Below, in pieces: positions 51,524 through 60,510 of a stretch of DNA of 64,000 nucleotides. Each line of letters starts with the position of its first letter. The first letter of the stretch is position 1. The notes beneath the pieces are model-generated. The model was not told where the DNA came from and did no database searches. It saw only the letters and a program-made list of their open reading frames with translations. Source of the DNA: an uncultured Bacteroidota bacterium (GTDB lineage: Bacteria > Bacteroidota > Bacteroidia > NS11-12g > UBA9320); contig CAKZLB010000036.1 in NCBI GenBank assembly GCA_937124965.1, positions 1-64,000 of the forward strand, in the 5' to 3' direction. The translations under genes were made by a program, and so were the position numbers.

Positions 51524-51925
51524 ATGCTTTATATAATCGCAGTCTCAGTTATCGTTTACCTCGTTTTGTCATTGCCGCATCTTGCCGTTTGTTATTTCAT
51601 TTCAAATACAATAAAGGATACGCTATCAAAACGAAGGACAAAAAAAGATTCGGATTTAAAATACATAGCAACGATAGTTGTTACTCTTTCCTCATTGTTG
51701 CTTTTCATATACGTAATGATATCGAACATCTCAAGTGAAGAAGAAGTTAGACTTTATGCATTAGTGTTTGGAATTTGCATGATAACCGCAATAACTAAAG
51801 GCTTCATAAAAGGTGCTGTTGTGAATGACCGAATTCTCCAAAACATACTATCTGTCCAAATATTTCTTCTGCCTATCGCTTATTTCATTATAGCATTTAA
51901 ATCACCTTGGAACTTTAATTTTTAA
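51524..51925 (+). CDS. Small membrane protein
   Basis: 133 residues with about four spans: MLYIIAVSVIVYLVLSLPHLAVCYFIS, YIATIVVTLSSLLLFIYVMIS, VRLYALVFGICMITAITKG and VQIFLLPIAYFIIAF. The loop DTLSKRRTKKDSDLK is strongly positive and presumably cytoplasmic. Not recognised. Ends 4 bases before the next gene. Confidence 0.65.
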   Translation: MLYIIAVSVIVYLVLSLPHLAVCYFISNTIKDTLSKRRTKKDSDLKYIATIVVTLSSLLLFIYVMISNISSEEEVRLYALVFGICMITAITKGFIKGAVVNDRILQNILSVQIFLLPIAYFIIAFKSPWNFNF

Positions 51926-51929
51926 AAAT

Positions 51930-52667
51930 ATGAACTCAAAAATATTAACTCAAAAATACATATACGTCGGTCTCTTCGCAATTGCCATGGGACTTCTAGA
52001 ATGCGCTGTGGTAGTTTACTTACGTGCGCTTAGCTTTCCTGATGGATTCGACTTTCCGTTACGACCAATTGGTCACAATCTTGCTGCGGTTGAACTATGG
52101 CGAGAAGTGGCTACCATTCTCATGTTAGTTGCTGTTGGTTGGATGGCTGGTCATAATAAAAACACTCGTTTTGGATGGTTTATTTACTCGTTCGCACTTT
52201 GGGATATTTTTTACTACGTCTTCCTTAAAGTGTTTTTAGATTGGCCGGAATCTCTTATTACTTGGGACGTGCTGTTTTTACTTCCTGTCATTTGGGTCGG
52301 TCCTGTGTGGGCACCGGTATTGTTGTCACTTTTGATGATTGTATTTAACGTAATTATCAATCGTATCAACGCCATTACAAATCAACCAATAGGTAAAATA
52401 AACTGGGCGTTGCTTATAGGCGGATCGTTGGTCTGCATTGTTAGTTTTTGTATCGACTTTATTCAATTTTCAAAGCGACAAAGCACCAATTTTAAATGGG
52501 GCGACTTGCTCGATATTGAAAAAACGTTTAGTCACGTGTATGTGCCAGAAACCTTTCCAGTATGGATTTTCGGTATAGGGTTAGCCATGATTCTGACCGG
52601 TATGCTGCGTTATTATTTCAAACATCGAATTACTCCAAAACAAATCGGATTAGCACAATTATTTTAA
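51930..52667 (+). CDS. Conserved multi-span membrane protein
   Basis: 245 residues. About seven spans: YIYVGLFAIAMGLLECAVVVYLRAL opens, followed by ATILMLVAVGWMAG, GWFIYSFALWDIFYYVFLK, ITWDVLFLLPVIWVGPVWAPVLLSLLMIVFNVI, WALLIGGSLVCIVSFCIDFIQF and FPVWIFGIGLAMILTGMLRYYF. The LECAVVVYLRAL helix and the SFALWDIFYYVFL helix look conserved. Function unknown. It begins 4 bases after the previous gene. Confidence 0.65.
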   Translation: MNSKILTQKYIYVGLFAIAMGLLECAVVVYLRALSFPDGFDFPLRPIGHNLAAVELWREVATILMLVAVGWMAGHNKNTRFGWFIYSFALWDIFYYVFLKVFLDWPESLITWDVLFLLPVIWVGPVWAPVLLSLLMIVFNVIINRINAITNQPIGKINWALLIGGSLVCIVSFCIDFIQFSKRQSTNFKWGDLLDIEKTFSHVYVPETFPVWIFGIGLAMILTGMLRYYFKHRITPKQIGLAQLF

Positions 52668-52668
52668 T

Positions 52669-53310
52669 ATGAAGCTTTTTAAAATGCACCCAATCAAGAC
52701 TCTTATACTAAGCTGTCTTTGCTTATCACTCTATAGAGTTTTTAGTCAATGGGATATGGTCTACCTGTTTCTCGTTTTTAATTTATTCCTTGCATGGATA
52801 CCGTATCATTTATCTAAAAAAGTACATCAAACCAACAACATTTACATTCAATTGGGGCTTGTTGGTTTGGTAATCCTGTTTTTACCAAATGCATCCTACT
52901 TGCTTACTGATTTTGTTCACTTTCGAAAAGGGCTAAAAATTAATCTTTGGTATGACTTAGTGCTCTTTTTTACCTACGCATTAACAGGGCTAACCTTGAC
53001 ACTTTATACCATTGATGAAATTCTATGTTTTGTTTCGCATCGATTCAAGAAAAACTGGCTAACCCAAGCAACTTATTTACTGTTTCCTGCAATTGGTGTC
53101 GGAATATATTTGGGACGTGTGGAGCGTTTTAATAGCTGGGATGTATTTCTTCACCCTTTTCAATTCTCAAGAGATTTAATGCACTTGGTCACATCGAACA
53201 AGCTAATACATATGATTGAGTTTACACTATTATTCGGGTTATTCACAGGGATAATTTACGTATTATTTGGACAAATTCGAAATACAAAAGAAGTAAAAAG
53301 CCTGAGCTAA
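52669..53310 (+). CDS. DUF1361 membrane protein
   Basis: 213 residues with six or more spans. DMVYLFLVFNLFLAWIPYHLS, LFLPNASYLLTDFVHF and GVGIYLGRVERFNSWDVFLHP are the family's conserved blocks. Start one base after the previous stop; its stop shares a base with the kinase start (TAATG). Function unknown; acidic, aromatic periplasmic loops suggest envelope work. Confidence 0.85.
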   Translation: MKLFKMHPIKTLILSCLCLSLYRVFSQWDMVYLFLVFNLFLAWIPYHLSKKVHQTNNIYIQLGLVGLVILFLPNASYLLTDFVHFRKGLKINLWYDLVLFFTYALTGLTLTLYTIDEILCFVSHRFKKNWLTQATYLLFPAIGVGIYLGRVERFNSWDVFLHPFQFSRDLMHLVTSNKLIHMIEFTLLFGLFTGIIYVLFGQIRNTKEVKSLS

Positions 53311-53687
53311 TGAAGATAAAACACCTTTATTTGCTTGTTAGAATAGAGTTGATGAGACAAACATTTAAACACGCGATAAACGGGTTTTTTGCCGCTTTGA
53401 AATCGGAAAGGAATATGAAAATTCATGTAACCGCTGCGTTTATCGTTATTGTTCTTGGGTTTTATTTACACATATCAATTATTCATTGGGCGATACTGCT
53501 GGTTTGCATTGGAACCGTTTTGAGTGCTGAGTTACTAAACAGTTCTATTGAAAAGATAATGGACTTATTACACCCTGAAAATCACGAAAAAGTGAAAATA
53601 ATCAAGGACATGGCAGCGGGTGCTGTGCTCGTTTTAAGCGTGGTTTCGGCCATTGTCGGAGTGCTCATTTTTTGGACGTATGTATAA
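53310..53687 (+). CDS. Diacylglycerol/undecaprenol kinase family protein
   Basis: 125 residues. FKHAINGFFAALKSERNMKIH is the N-terminal amphipathic helix and LSAELLNSSIEKIMDLL the catalytic E..NS.IE helix; three membrane spans follow the DgkA pattern. It phosphorylates a membrane lipid alcohol such as undecaprenol or diacylglycerol. It closes the ten-gene array and is coupled by TAATG to DUF1361. Confidence 0.92.
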   Translation: MKIKHLYLLVRIELMRQTFKHAINGFFAALKSERNMKIHVTAAFIVIVLGFYLHISIIHWAILLVCIGTVLSAELLNSSIEKIMDLLHPENHEKVKIIKDMAAGAVLVLSVVSAIVGVLIFWTYV

Positions 53688-53702
53688 TTGTTTGTCTACA
53701 CC

Positions 53703-54338
53703 TTATTCAACACCAAACCTCAAAACAGTTTTTAGTTTTTCTGGAGCTACTTTTCTAAAATCAGACAGATAGATTTCACGGTGAATTTTCGATTTTCGAA
53801 TCAAGTTATTGTCATCTGCGAATTTTTCCATTTGCTGAAAAGATTCTGGCTCATCGTCATAACTACCAATATGCATCATTTGAACCGATTTGCCCTCGGT
53901 GATGCATGTAAACATTACCTGATCTAACAATGGGTTGTCATTTTTTGACTTAGCAAATGTTAACATATCATCAAAAAACTCGTCCGACACAAAATCCGGT
54001 TGACGAATCATTAAATCAAACACCAGATCATCCTTATTGAGCACGTCACTTTTTATTTTTTTGGCTTCCTCAGTAATATCCCAAACTCCTTCTAGTGGAT
54101 ATACGGTATAGTCTTGATAGCCTTCAGGTTGGTCATCAAGCTTTATGAGAGTCATTTTGATAGCATACGAAACTGCATATAACGCGCCTATGTACTCTCC
54201 AAAAAACGGACTATTGGGGTTTCCTTGTCCACTGATAACGGCAAACTTGAGTGTTGGAATATCTAAAATCTCTGGTTTCGTTTTAGGGATATAAAGTTGC
54301 TTTTCTGCTTTACGCCATTCGTGTTTTGTGGGTTTCAT
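53703..54338 (-). CDS. GyrI-like small-molecule-binding protein
   Basis: 211 residues. KHEWRKAEKQLYIPKTKPEILDIPTLKFAVISGQGNPN is the N-terminal GyrI-like strand-helix region; YPLEGVWDI and VQMMHIGSYDDEPESFQQM are typical of the duplicated SHS2 (effector-binding) fold. Related proteins bind drug-like or toxin ligands; the ligand here is not known. It is convergent with the kinase, 15 bases apart. Confidence 0.85.
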   Translation of the reverse strand: MKPTKHEWRKAEKQLYIPKTKPEILDIPTLKFAVISGQGNPNSPFFGEYIGALYAVSYAIKMTLIKLDDQPEGYQDYTVYPLEGVWDITEEAKKIKSDVLNKDDLVFDLMIRQPDFVSDEFFDDMLTFAKSKNDNPLLDQVMFTCITEGKSVQMMHIGSYDDEPESFQQMEKFADDNNLIRKSKIHREIYLSDFRKVAPEKLKTVLRFGVE

Positions 54339-54371
54339 TTTGATCGAATATTCTAATGTCTTGAATTTGGG

Positions 54372-55013
54372 TTAAGGTATTCGCTGATACGTTAGTACCG
54401 AATCTGTACCTGTATATAAATTGATATTGACTAAACCATATTGAAGGTTATAGTAAGCTGTTGAATTATAATCAGTAATATCACTTTTTATGTCTAACTC
54501 TCCATACTCAGATATTACCTTTTCGCTATAACCAGTACGATAATTATTGTTGATTATATTCCTTTGAAATAAGCAATCAGCGAAGTTTCCAGTTTCTAAA
54601 TCAATTTCCTCATCAAATCCCCCTGCAGAAGAATATAATACTTGCTTGTGAAAAAAAGTACAGAAGGCAGTAGTACCTGGGTATGTGAATATTTCCAAAA
54701 CTAATTTTTCGTCATCTTCACTAACTAGACGCAATGATACTCTATCATATATAACCTTTCTAAACGGGCAATCATCATAGATTAAAACATTTTCTACGAA
54801 ATCTTCTTTTGTAAAAAGAATGGTGTCACTATTTCCAAAATGATTGCGTTTAAAATAAATGGAATCCAAATTGCGAAGAGTTTGAATATTAGGTTTATTA
54901 AATGCAGCAATACCATAGTACTTTTCAGAACAAGAACCCCTATCGTCATTACAACTCATCAAAATGTTGCTTATTAAAAGCAGATATAAACAATAGCTGA
55001 TTTTATTCATCAA
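54372..55013 (-). CDS. Hypothetical lipoprotein
   Basis: 213 residues from ATG 55013 (ATG 55010 alternative). Lipobox LISNILMSC places the lipid cysteine near residue 21. The rest has several cysteines (CSEKY, DDCPF, TAFCTF, ADCLF) and beta-type strands. No family recognised. It lies 33 bases from the GyrI-like gene on the same strand. Confidence 0.65.
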   Translation of the reverse strand: MMNKISYCLYLLLISNILMSCNDDRGSCSEKYYGIAAFNKPNIQTLRNLDSIYFKRNHFGNSDTILFTKEDFVENVLIYDDCPFRKVIYDRVSLRLVSEDDEKLVLEIFTYPGTTAFCTFFHKQVLYSSAGGFDEEIDLETGNFADCLFQRNIINNNYRTGYSEKVISEYGELDIKSDITDYNSTAYYNLQYGLVNINLYTGTDSVLTYQRIP

Positions 55014-55067
55014 GAGAATTGGTTTATTTTTTTAGAATCCACTAAACAAAAGTACTGCCATCAAATT

Positions 55068-55667
55068 TCAATTAACGTTTATCTCTTTTATCTCAATTTG
55101 AAAACCCAATTCCATTTGAAGCACTAAAGGATCGTTTGGATTCTTTAAAATTCGATACATATTCCCTTTTTCGTTTTTCAAGACTAACGTTGATACGATA
55201 AGTGGTTTTCCATTTACAGATATCGTGTAATCTTCTTCCTTTGTAAGTGAATAGGTTTCTTTCTTCATACCAAAACCGGCTGGAAATTCAAATACGGTTT
55301 TTTTATCAGTGATAATTTCTTGGTAACATGCTTTGCTAATCCATACGGAAGTCATTCTTCGCAATGTATCCTTGCCTCCTCCAAAATAGTTAAATTGTCC
55401 ATGCGCGGTATCTAGGTCTCCCTGCGTAATAACCAGCTGTCCACGTGTGTTTGCAGCATTGGTCATGGAGTAATTAAATGTTAAATCGGGCTGACGATTG
55501 ACGACTTCAACAATAAAATTATACGGACTTCCTCCCGTCGTAATGTTGTAAACCAATTGGTTGTTGGTTTGAACGTTAAAAGCCTTCTTAGACGATTTAC
55601 ACCCCCCAATCGCGAATGCGATGTATACTAAAACTATGCTTTTACAGATTTTGTGTACGTTTACCAT
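55068..55667 (-). CDS. Hypothetical lipoprotein coupled to the WD40-caspase gene
   Basis: 199 residues. VYIAFAIGGCKSSKKAF is a lipobox with lipid cysteine near 23. The mature part, with LVYNITTGGSPYNFIVEVVNRQPDLTFNYSM and beta-strand repeats, resembles small beta-sandwich or PepSY-like exported proteins, but no family is certain. Its start overlaps the end of the 1143-residue WD40-caspase gene by 7 bases, so the two are probably made together. Confidence 0.68.
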   Translation of the reverse strand: MVNVHKICKSIVLVYIAFAIGGCKSSKKAFNVQTNNQLVYNITTGGSPYNFIVEVVNRQPDLTFNYSMTNAANTRGQLVITQGDLDTAHGQFNYFGGGKDTLRRMTSVWISKACYQEIITDKKTVFEFPAGFGMKKETYSLTKEEDYTISVNGKPLIVSTLVLKNEKGNMYRILKNPNDPLVLQMELGFQIEIKEINVN

Positions 55668-58600
55668 AATCTAAAATTATTATATAAGTTTTCTTGTCGT
55701 TCATTAGGCTTCTGCCCTCCTCGAGTTAGCTTATCAACCTCCAGCGAAACGTATCGACTCAATTCATTAATCGTAATTTCACCATTTTTATCCGTGTCTG
55801 CCATTCTATTCTTAAGTCCATTAATCAAGCAATAAGTAAACACTCCGTTTTCCCATTCATCACTTTCAAATGCATAGCTGTTTCCTGCAGATGCAGATAT
55901 CACGACGGTTCCAGAACCTCTGTTTAAGTTGTTAAACAAATCCTGCATGGTCTGATATGCTAGGTTGGAGGTAATGCCATTAATACGTGTTTTACCACCC
56001 CTAGACCCATAACTTGTTACGTTGCTCGATTCGTCAACATATTTCACTTTTTCGGTTTTCCCGCGTGTGTCAGACAGCCCGCTATGGCAAGCATCTAGGA
56101 ACATAGCTTTGTTCTGAACCGGAATGTCATCAAGGAGTTTCTCCAATTGTTCAAAGGACACTCCACGCTTTTCTGGTTGACTAAAATTGATGTCATACGT
56201 TGCATACCAAAAGTTTTTGTCTTCATCCAATAAACCGTGTCCAGATACATAAAACAGCACAACATCATTGCTTGTCAGTTGAGTAATCTGGGATCGAAGT
56301 GCTAAAATATTCTCTCGTGTTGCTTGTTCATTAAAGAGTTGAATTACTTCTACTTCGTCAAAATGCCCAGGATATCCAAGAGTCTTTCTCCCATCATTGA
56401 CATAAATCTCACTAAATTCTTTTCCGTCTTTTACGGAATACTTCAGGTTATAGTTTGTGTCTAAATAATCTGAAATAGAGACGGCCACAATCAACATCTT
56501 TCTATTCTCGCTTTGAACGTCGCATTTTACTTTTATTGTTTCTTTTAATGACCAAACTCCATTCACATTTTGCGACGCTACCTCTATAACATTTTCTCCA
56601 TATTTCAACGGTACCGTTACTTTTTTACCAATCTGTTGAACGGGAGTTTTAATTTCATACCCACCTGATCCATAAATTGTAGGCGCGCCATTTACCCATA
56701 CTTGTAAAGCTCTAATCTTTTTATTCGAAAATGCCTCGAGCTTCAGCTTAATACTAGGCTTTTGGACTACATAGTCTATTTTGCTCTTGTTTAAAATACC
56801 TATCGTTGGTAAGTCAACATCCATGGATTTTTCGGAGTATAATAACTGCTTTTGATATGCGCTTTTATAAAGTGTTACGAGCTTAGACTTCGAAAGTCCT
56901 ATTTCACTTAACACTAAATCCGGGCGATTAAGGTGTACATCAAACTGCTCTGCTTTGAATATTTGTTCATCCTTCTTTATAGCCATCCCATTATACCCAT
57001 TTTTACTTCTTAGGTAATATCCGTTTGAGCTAATAACTGAGTAACCGCCGGATTGCATCGCTAATAACGTTGCAAAAATTTTGTTTTCCGTTGGGTCATA
57101 TAGATAAACCCCAGCTCGATCGGTCACAATTAGCGCCTTTGAATTTTCGTTCAAAGGGCGAATGTCTAAAATCTCCCAACTTCCAATTTGCTTCTCCTGA
57201 AAATCGCCAGTAGCTAAATCAACCGAAAGCAACCTTCCATCTGTTAAGCCTAACTGAATGATGCTGCTATTTTTTGCAATAAAACCTGCGGAAACATCTG
57301 CATACATGCCACTTTCGTTTCGCTTCAATGAAAGAGATTTTAAAAACTTGGTTTCTTCGCAATTAAAAAAACTAATCTTCCCTGGTCTGGCTGCGAGATA
57401 CGTTGTGTCTTCTCTAATCATTCCAGCTGGTATTACCGTGACATCATAATCGCTAGAATTCTCTGGTAACTCATAATACTCATCGAGACTATGTTCCGCA
57501 ACCATAAGAAAATTACTTCCAGAGGAAAATGCAGCGGTTAACAAGCTATGATTGCCCTTGCGGTCAATATCAAATTTCCAGCTTTCTTCAAAATCAGTTA
57601 AATTAATGACCAAAAGATAGTCTGATAAAACGACGAGTTGCTTCTCATCTGGAGAAAAAACAAGTTTGTAATCATTGGGGCTAGGAATTCTACTTTCCGA
57701 AACTTTATGACTAAAGATTACTTTAAGCGAACCTAGTTGATATATGTACAGGTTTCTTTCTACGTCAATTACTGCTAAAAATTCATTGTTGGGTGAGAAT
57801 TTTACAGTCACAACCTTTGGCCCATTTCCCAGCACAACTCCCATATTGGACCTCTGGTGCGTTTTGGCTAATTCCGAAAAACCATACCGCTGATCTTCGA
57901 TAATTTCAAAACGTTGATCATCCGAAACTATAACGTGTTTAGACGTGTGGTTATTCGTATAATTTGCATTATTAAGTGCCTTTAATCTTCCAGTTGTTAG
58001 ATCCCATTGACTAACCCCGTTATCATATTGAATGGTGAGTTTGGAGTCTGAGTAGTTTAGCACATCAATGACTCCTGTACAGGTCCCATTGAACTCGTAC
58101 GTTATTCTTGGATTTGATAAATCAACCACCGTAAATTCATTTTTTACAGGGACAACAAAATAGTTGACATCATCAGAGATTTCTAAATAATTAAACTTCT
58201 GTGGAGTATTTGGCAGAACAATGGCCTCACTTTTTTCTTTAATAGCTGAAACGCGGAACAACAATTCTTCTTGGTTAACATAAACAAACTCTCCGCTACC
58301 GACGCTTTTAAGCATATAGTTGTTGCACCCTTGAGCGCCTTCAGCCCGATATTTCGGTTTTTTAATTTTGTTATTGGTTAAATCCCAAAATTCCAATGTA
58401 CCATCATAGTTTTCCGAATTATTCACGTCGAATCTGCGTGTTGAAGAAATAGCCAACGTGTTGCTCTTACTATCAAAAGCCAAAGCATTAACGTATGACT
58501 CTGCATCATATAGTTTTATCAGTTCATGACTGTTCGTTGTTCCAAACTTCATTTTGTAGACATTTCCCTTATAATCTCCTACATAAATTTCAGAACCTTC

Positions 58601-59092
58601 ATCATTAATAGCCATTGATGTTAAGTCTGTGTGATGTTTTACTATCTTCTTTGAACTATCATTAACGTTGTAAATAGTTAGAGTAAAATCAGCTGAAGTA
58701 CTAAAGATATACTCCCCGGAAGGGTGAAAAACGACATCGTTAACGTAATATAGATTTGTAGTTATAATACGTGACAAACCAGTCTCTATATTCCACAATA
58801 GCGTTAATTTATCATACCCTCCGCTTACTAAGTATTTACCATTGGGAGAAAAACTCAACTTATGTATTCCGTTCGAGTGTCTGCTAAACTTCTTGATTTG
58901 TTGCCTAGACGTAAAATCCCAAAGAATAATGTTTCCATCGTTATCGCCGGTTGCAATAACACTGTTATCAGAATTAAAGGCAAATGCTGTAACGTCAGAT
59001 AAATGACCAGTTTGCGGAATGATTTTAATATCCTGCGAAATGGCAGTCACATAGTAACACAAAAGAAAACACCACGCTACACACTTTTTCAT
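55661..59092 (-). CDS. Exported WD40-repeat and caspase-domain (orthocaspase) protein
   Basis: 1143 residues. Signal peptide MKKCVAWCFLLCYYVTAISQ. Residues 30 to about 330 and 400-640 are WD40-type blades (VTAFAFNSDNSVIATGDNDGNIILWDF; LSFSPNGKYLVSGGYDKLTLLWN), probably one or two propellers. Residues about 760-860 look like Ig-like or linker strands. The caspase-type domain (about 880-1100) has H952 in VLFYVSGHGLLD and C1002 in MFLDACHSG. A calcium-like loop DTDKNGEITINEL lies near the C-terminus. Orthocaspases cut after Arg or Lys; this one is exported, so it should act in the envelope. The propeller may recruit substrates; this is inference. Confidence 0.88.
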   Translation of the reverse strand: MKKCVAWCFLLCYYVTAISQDIKIIPQTGHLSDVTAFAFNSDNSVIATGDNDGNIILWDFTSRQQIKKFSRHSNGIHKLSFSPNGKYLVSGGYDKLTLLWNIETGLSRIITTNLYYVNDVVFHPSGEYIFSTSADFTLTIYNVNDSSKKIVKHHTDLTSMAINDEGSEIYVGDYKGNVYKMKFGTTNSHELIKLYDAESYVNALAFDSKSNTLAISSTRRFDVNNSENYDGTLEFWDLTNNKIKKPKYRAEGAQGCNNYMLKSVGSGEFVYVNQEELLFRVSAIKEKSEAIVLPNTPQKFNYLEISDDVNYFVVPVKNEFTVVDLSNPRITYEFNGTCTGVIDVLNYSDSKLTIQYDNGVSQWDLTTGRLKALNNANYTNNHTSKHVIVSDDQRFEIIEDQRYGFSELAKTHQRSNMGVVLGNGPKVVTVKFSPNNEFLAVIDVERNLYIYQLGSLKVIFSHKVSESRIPSPNDYKLVFSPDEKQLVVLSDYLLVINLTDFEESWKFDIDRKGNHSLLTAAFSSGSNFLMVAEHSLDEYYELPENSSDYDVTVIPAGMIREDTTYLAARPGKISFFNCEETKFLKSLSLKRNESGMYADVSAGFIAKNSSIIQLGLTDGRLLSVDLATGDFQEKQIGSWEILDIRPLNENSKALIVTDRAGVYLYDPTENKIFATLLAMQSGGYSVISSNGYYLRSKNGYNGMAIKKDEQIFKAEQFDVHLNRPDLVLSEIGLSKSKLVTLYKSAYQKQLLYSEKSMDVDLPTIGILNKSKIDYVVQKPSIKLKLEAFSNKKIRALQVWVNGAPTIYGSGGYEIKTPVQQIGKKVTVPLKYGENVIEVASQNVNGVWSLKETIKVKCDVQSENRKMLIVAVSISDYLDTNYNLKYSVKDGKEFSEIYVNDGRKTLGYPGHFDEVEVIQLFNEQATRENILALRSQITQLTSNDVVLFYVSGHGLLDEDKNFWYATYDINFSQPEKRGVSFEQLEKLLDDIPVQNKAMFLDACHSGLSDTRGKTEKVKYVDESSNVTSYGSRGGKTRINGITSNLAYQTMQDLFNNLNRGSGTVVISASAGNSYAFESDEWENGVFTYCLINGLKNRMADTDKNGEITINELSRYVSLEVDKLTRGGQKPNERQENLYNNFRLW

Positions 59093-59239
59093 ACTTAAAC
59101 CAAATATACCAGAGAATATGGTAAAAGTAAATGAGACGATTCAATTAGAACTATATCGATAAGTACATTTAACGTGAAATGGATTTTTTTCCGTTGAAGG
59201 TTATGGGGAATCATAACATCTAGAAATTGAGTAAATACG

Positions 59240-59740
59240 TTATTCTTGAGGTTTCAATTCATAAACTCGGTTGTTATACACCAAGAACCGGATATTGTGT
59301 AATGGAATATCAAACTGGTAAGTGAACTCGATGTGGCACCAGCACATTGCAAATAACACCTCTTCGGTAATTATTTCATCGAAAGTCTCTTTGCCCAGAG
59401 AATCTATTGATTTAGAATAAGTTGTATCACTATGGACATTTGTACGTGAAATATGCAAGCTGTCGTTATTTACCTTAGCAACTCCAACATTTTGGTCAAA
59501 ACAATTCGCTTTAATAATGAATTTAAAAACCGTTGTATCTGCGACAATTTGGTAATTCAATAGTTCAAAATCTGGTGCAGGAATTTCTCCATCGTCAAAC
59601 TCTCCAACTTGCCCTTTACAATCACTCGAAAACTTTGCTACGTTTTTGCTTATTGAGGTTTGACTGTAAACGTCAAAATTGACGATACAACCACACGCCA
59701 AAAGAAGTACAACGTATATAGACTGAATTCCAATTTTCAA
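59240..59740 (-). CDS. Hypothetical exported protein
   Basis: 166 residues from TTG 59740; a stop lies just upstream, so no earlier start exists. Signal peptide KIGIQSIYVVLLLACGCIVNFDVYSQ. Mature part acidic and cysteine-bearing (SSDCKGQVGEF, KANCFDQNVG, FAMCWCHIEFTYQF). No family recognised; the ending YNNRVYELKP suggests strands. It starts next to a heptad array. Confidence 0.65.
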   Translation of the reverse strand: MKIGIQSIYVVLLLACGCIVNFDVYSQTSISKNVAKFSSDCKGQVGEFDDGEIPAPDFELLNYQIVADTTVFKFIIKANCFDQNVGVAKVNNDSLHISRTNVHSDTTYSKSIDSLGKETFDEIITEEVLFAMCWCHIEFTYQFDIPLHNIRFLVYNNRVYELKPQE

Positions 59741-59754
59741 TTTTCAACTATAAT

Positions 59755-59852
59755 CTATCCACTATTAACTATCCACTATTCACTATTAACTTTCCACTAT
59801 TCACTATTCACTATTAACTATTAACTATTAACTATCCAATATCCACTATTAA
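59755..59852. repeat. Tandem heptad array (CTATTAA/CTATCCA/CTATTCA)
   Basis: Fourteen consecutive heptads without a break between two same-strand (minus) genes. The word family is the same as at 12876-12938, but no inverted partner lies nearby. Any promoter for the gene ending at 59240 must lie in or beside it. Confidence 0.95.
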
Positions 59853-59884
59853 CTTTTATATATCCACTATTAATTTAAATCAAA

Positions 59885-60358
59885 TTACTTCACCACCTTA
59901 TTTGCGCAATATGTGCTTGCAAAAGCGTCGGGTTTCGCACGGAATGTATAACCCATTCCTAAAATATACCCCATAGCTTCTCGAAACGCCACATTGGACT
60001 TAAACTGTGGATCGGAATTAATATCAGCATGAACTTCTAGCTCGACATGGTATTTATCGAACAGTGGACAAAGTTCATAGGCAACTTCAATTGAATCTGC
60101 CACCTCCTTTATCATACGCTCTTTTATGCTGAATTGCTGTTCTGTTTTATAGGTGCTTAGATAAATAAATCCACCTTTACCTTCTCGCAAAAAAACGATT
60201 GCCGTAGCAAACTCCACAATTTCACCTTTCACCTGAGAATCTGTTCCAATGCAAACTTTTATTCGATTTTGTTCTACCTCACGCATTAAGGTTTCCTCTA
60301 CCGCTTCAAAAATTGGCAGTACTAAATATTCTCCAGAAAGTTTTCTCCACGCTTTCAT
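59885..60358 (-). CDS. YkuK-type RNase H-like protein
   Basis: 157 residues. The RNase H-fold signatures are KVCIGTDSQVKGEIVEFATAIVFL (first strand with Asp), HADINSDPQFKSN (second acid region) and FRAKPDAFAST. This is DUF458/YkuK, a family of predicted nucleases with no proven substrate. ATG 60358 is divergent from the LuxC-like gene. Confidence 0.85.
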   Translation of the reverse strand: MKAWRKLSGEYLVLPIFEAVEETLMREVEQNRIKVCIGTDSQVKGEIVEFATAIVFLREGKGGFIYLSTYKTEQQFSIKERMIKEVADSIEVAYELCPLFDKYHVELEVHADINSDPQFKSNVAFREAMGYILGMGYTFRAKPDAFASTYCANKVVK

Positions 60359-60510
60359 TTGCTGCTGTTAATGTACAATTATAAATAGTTATTAAACGCT
60401 AAATGTTAAGCAAAGCTTACCAAGCTATGAATTGTGACAAGCACAAGACGGTAAAAAAACTTGTCAGAACTGAATTCAATATCTTCCTTTGCCACTTAAT
60501 CAAAACCGTA

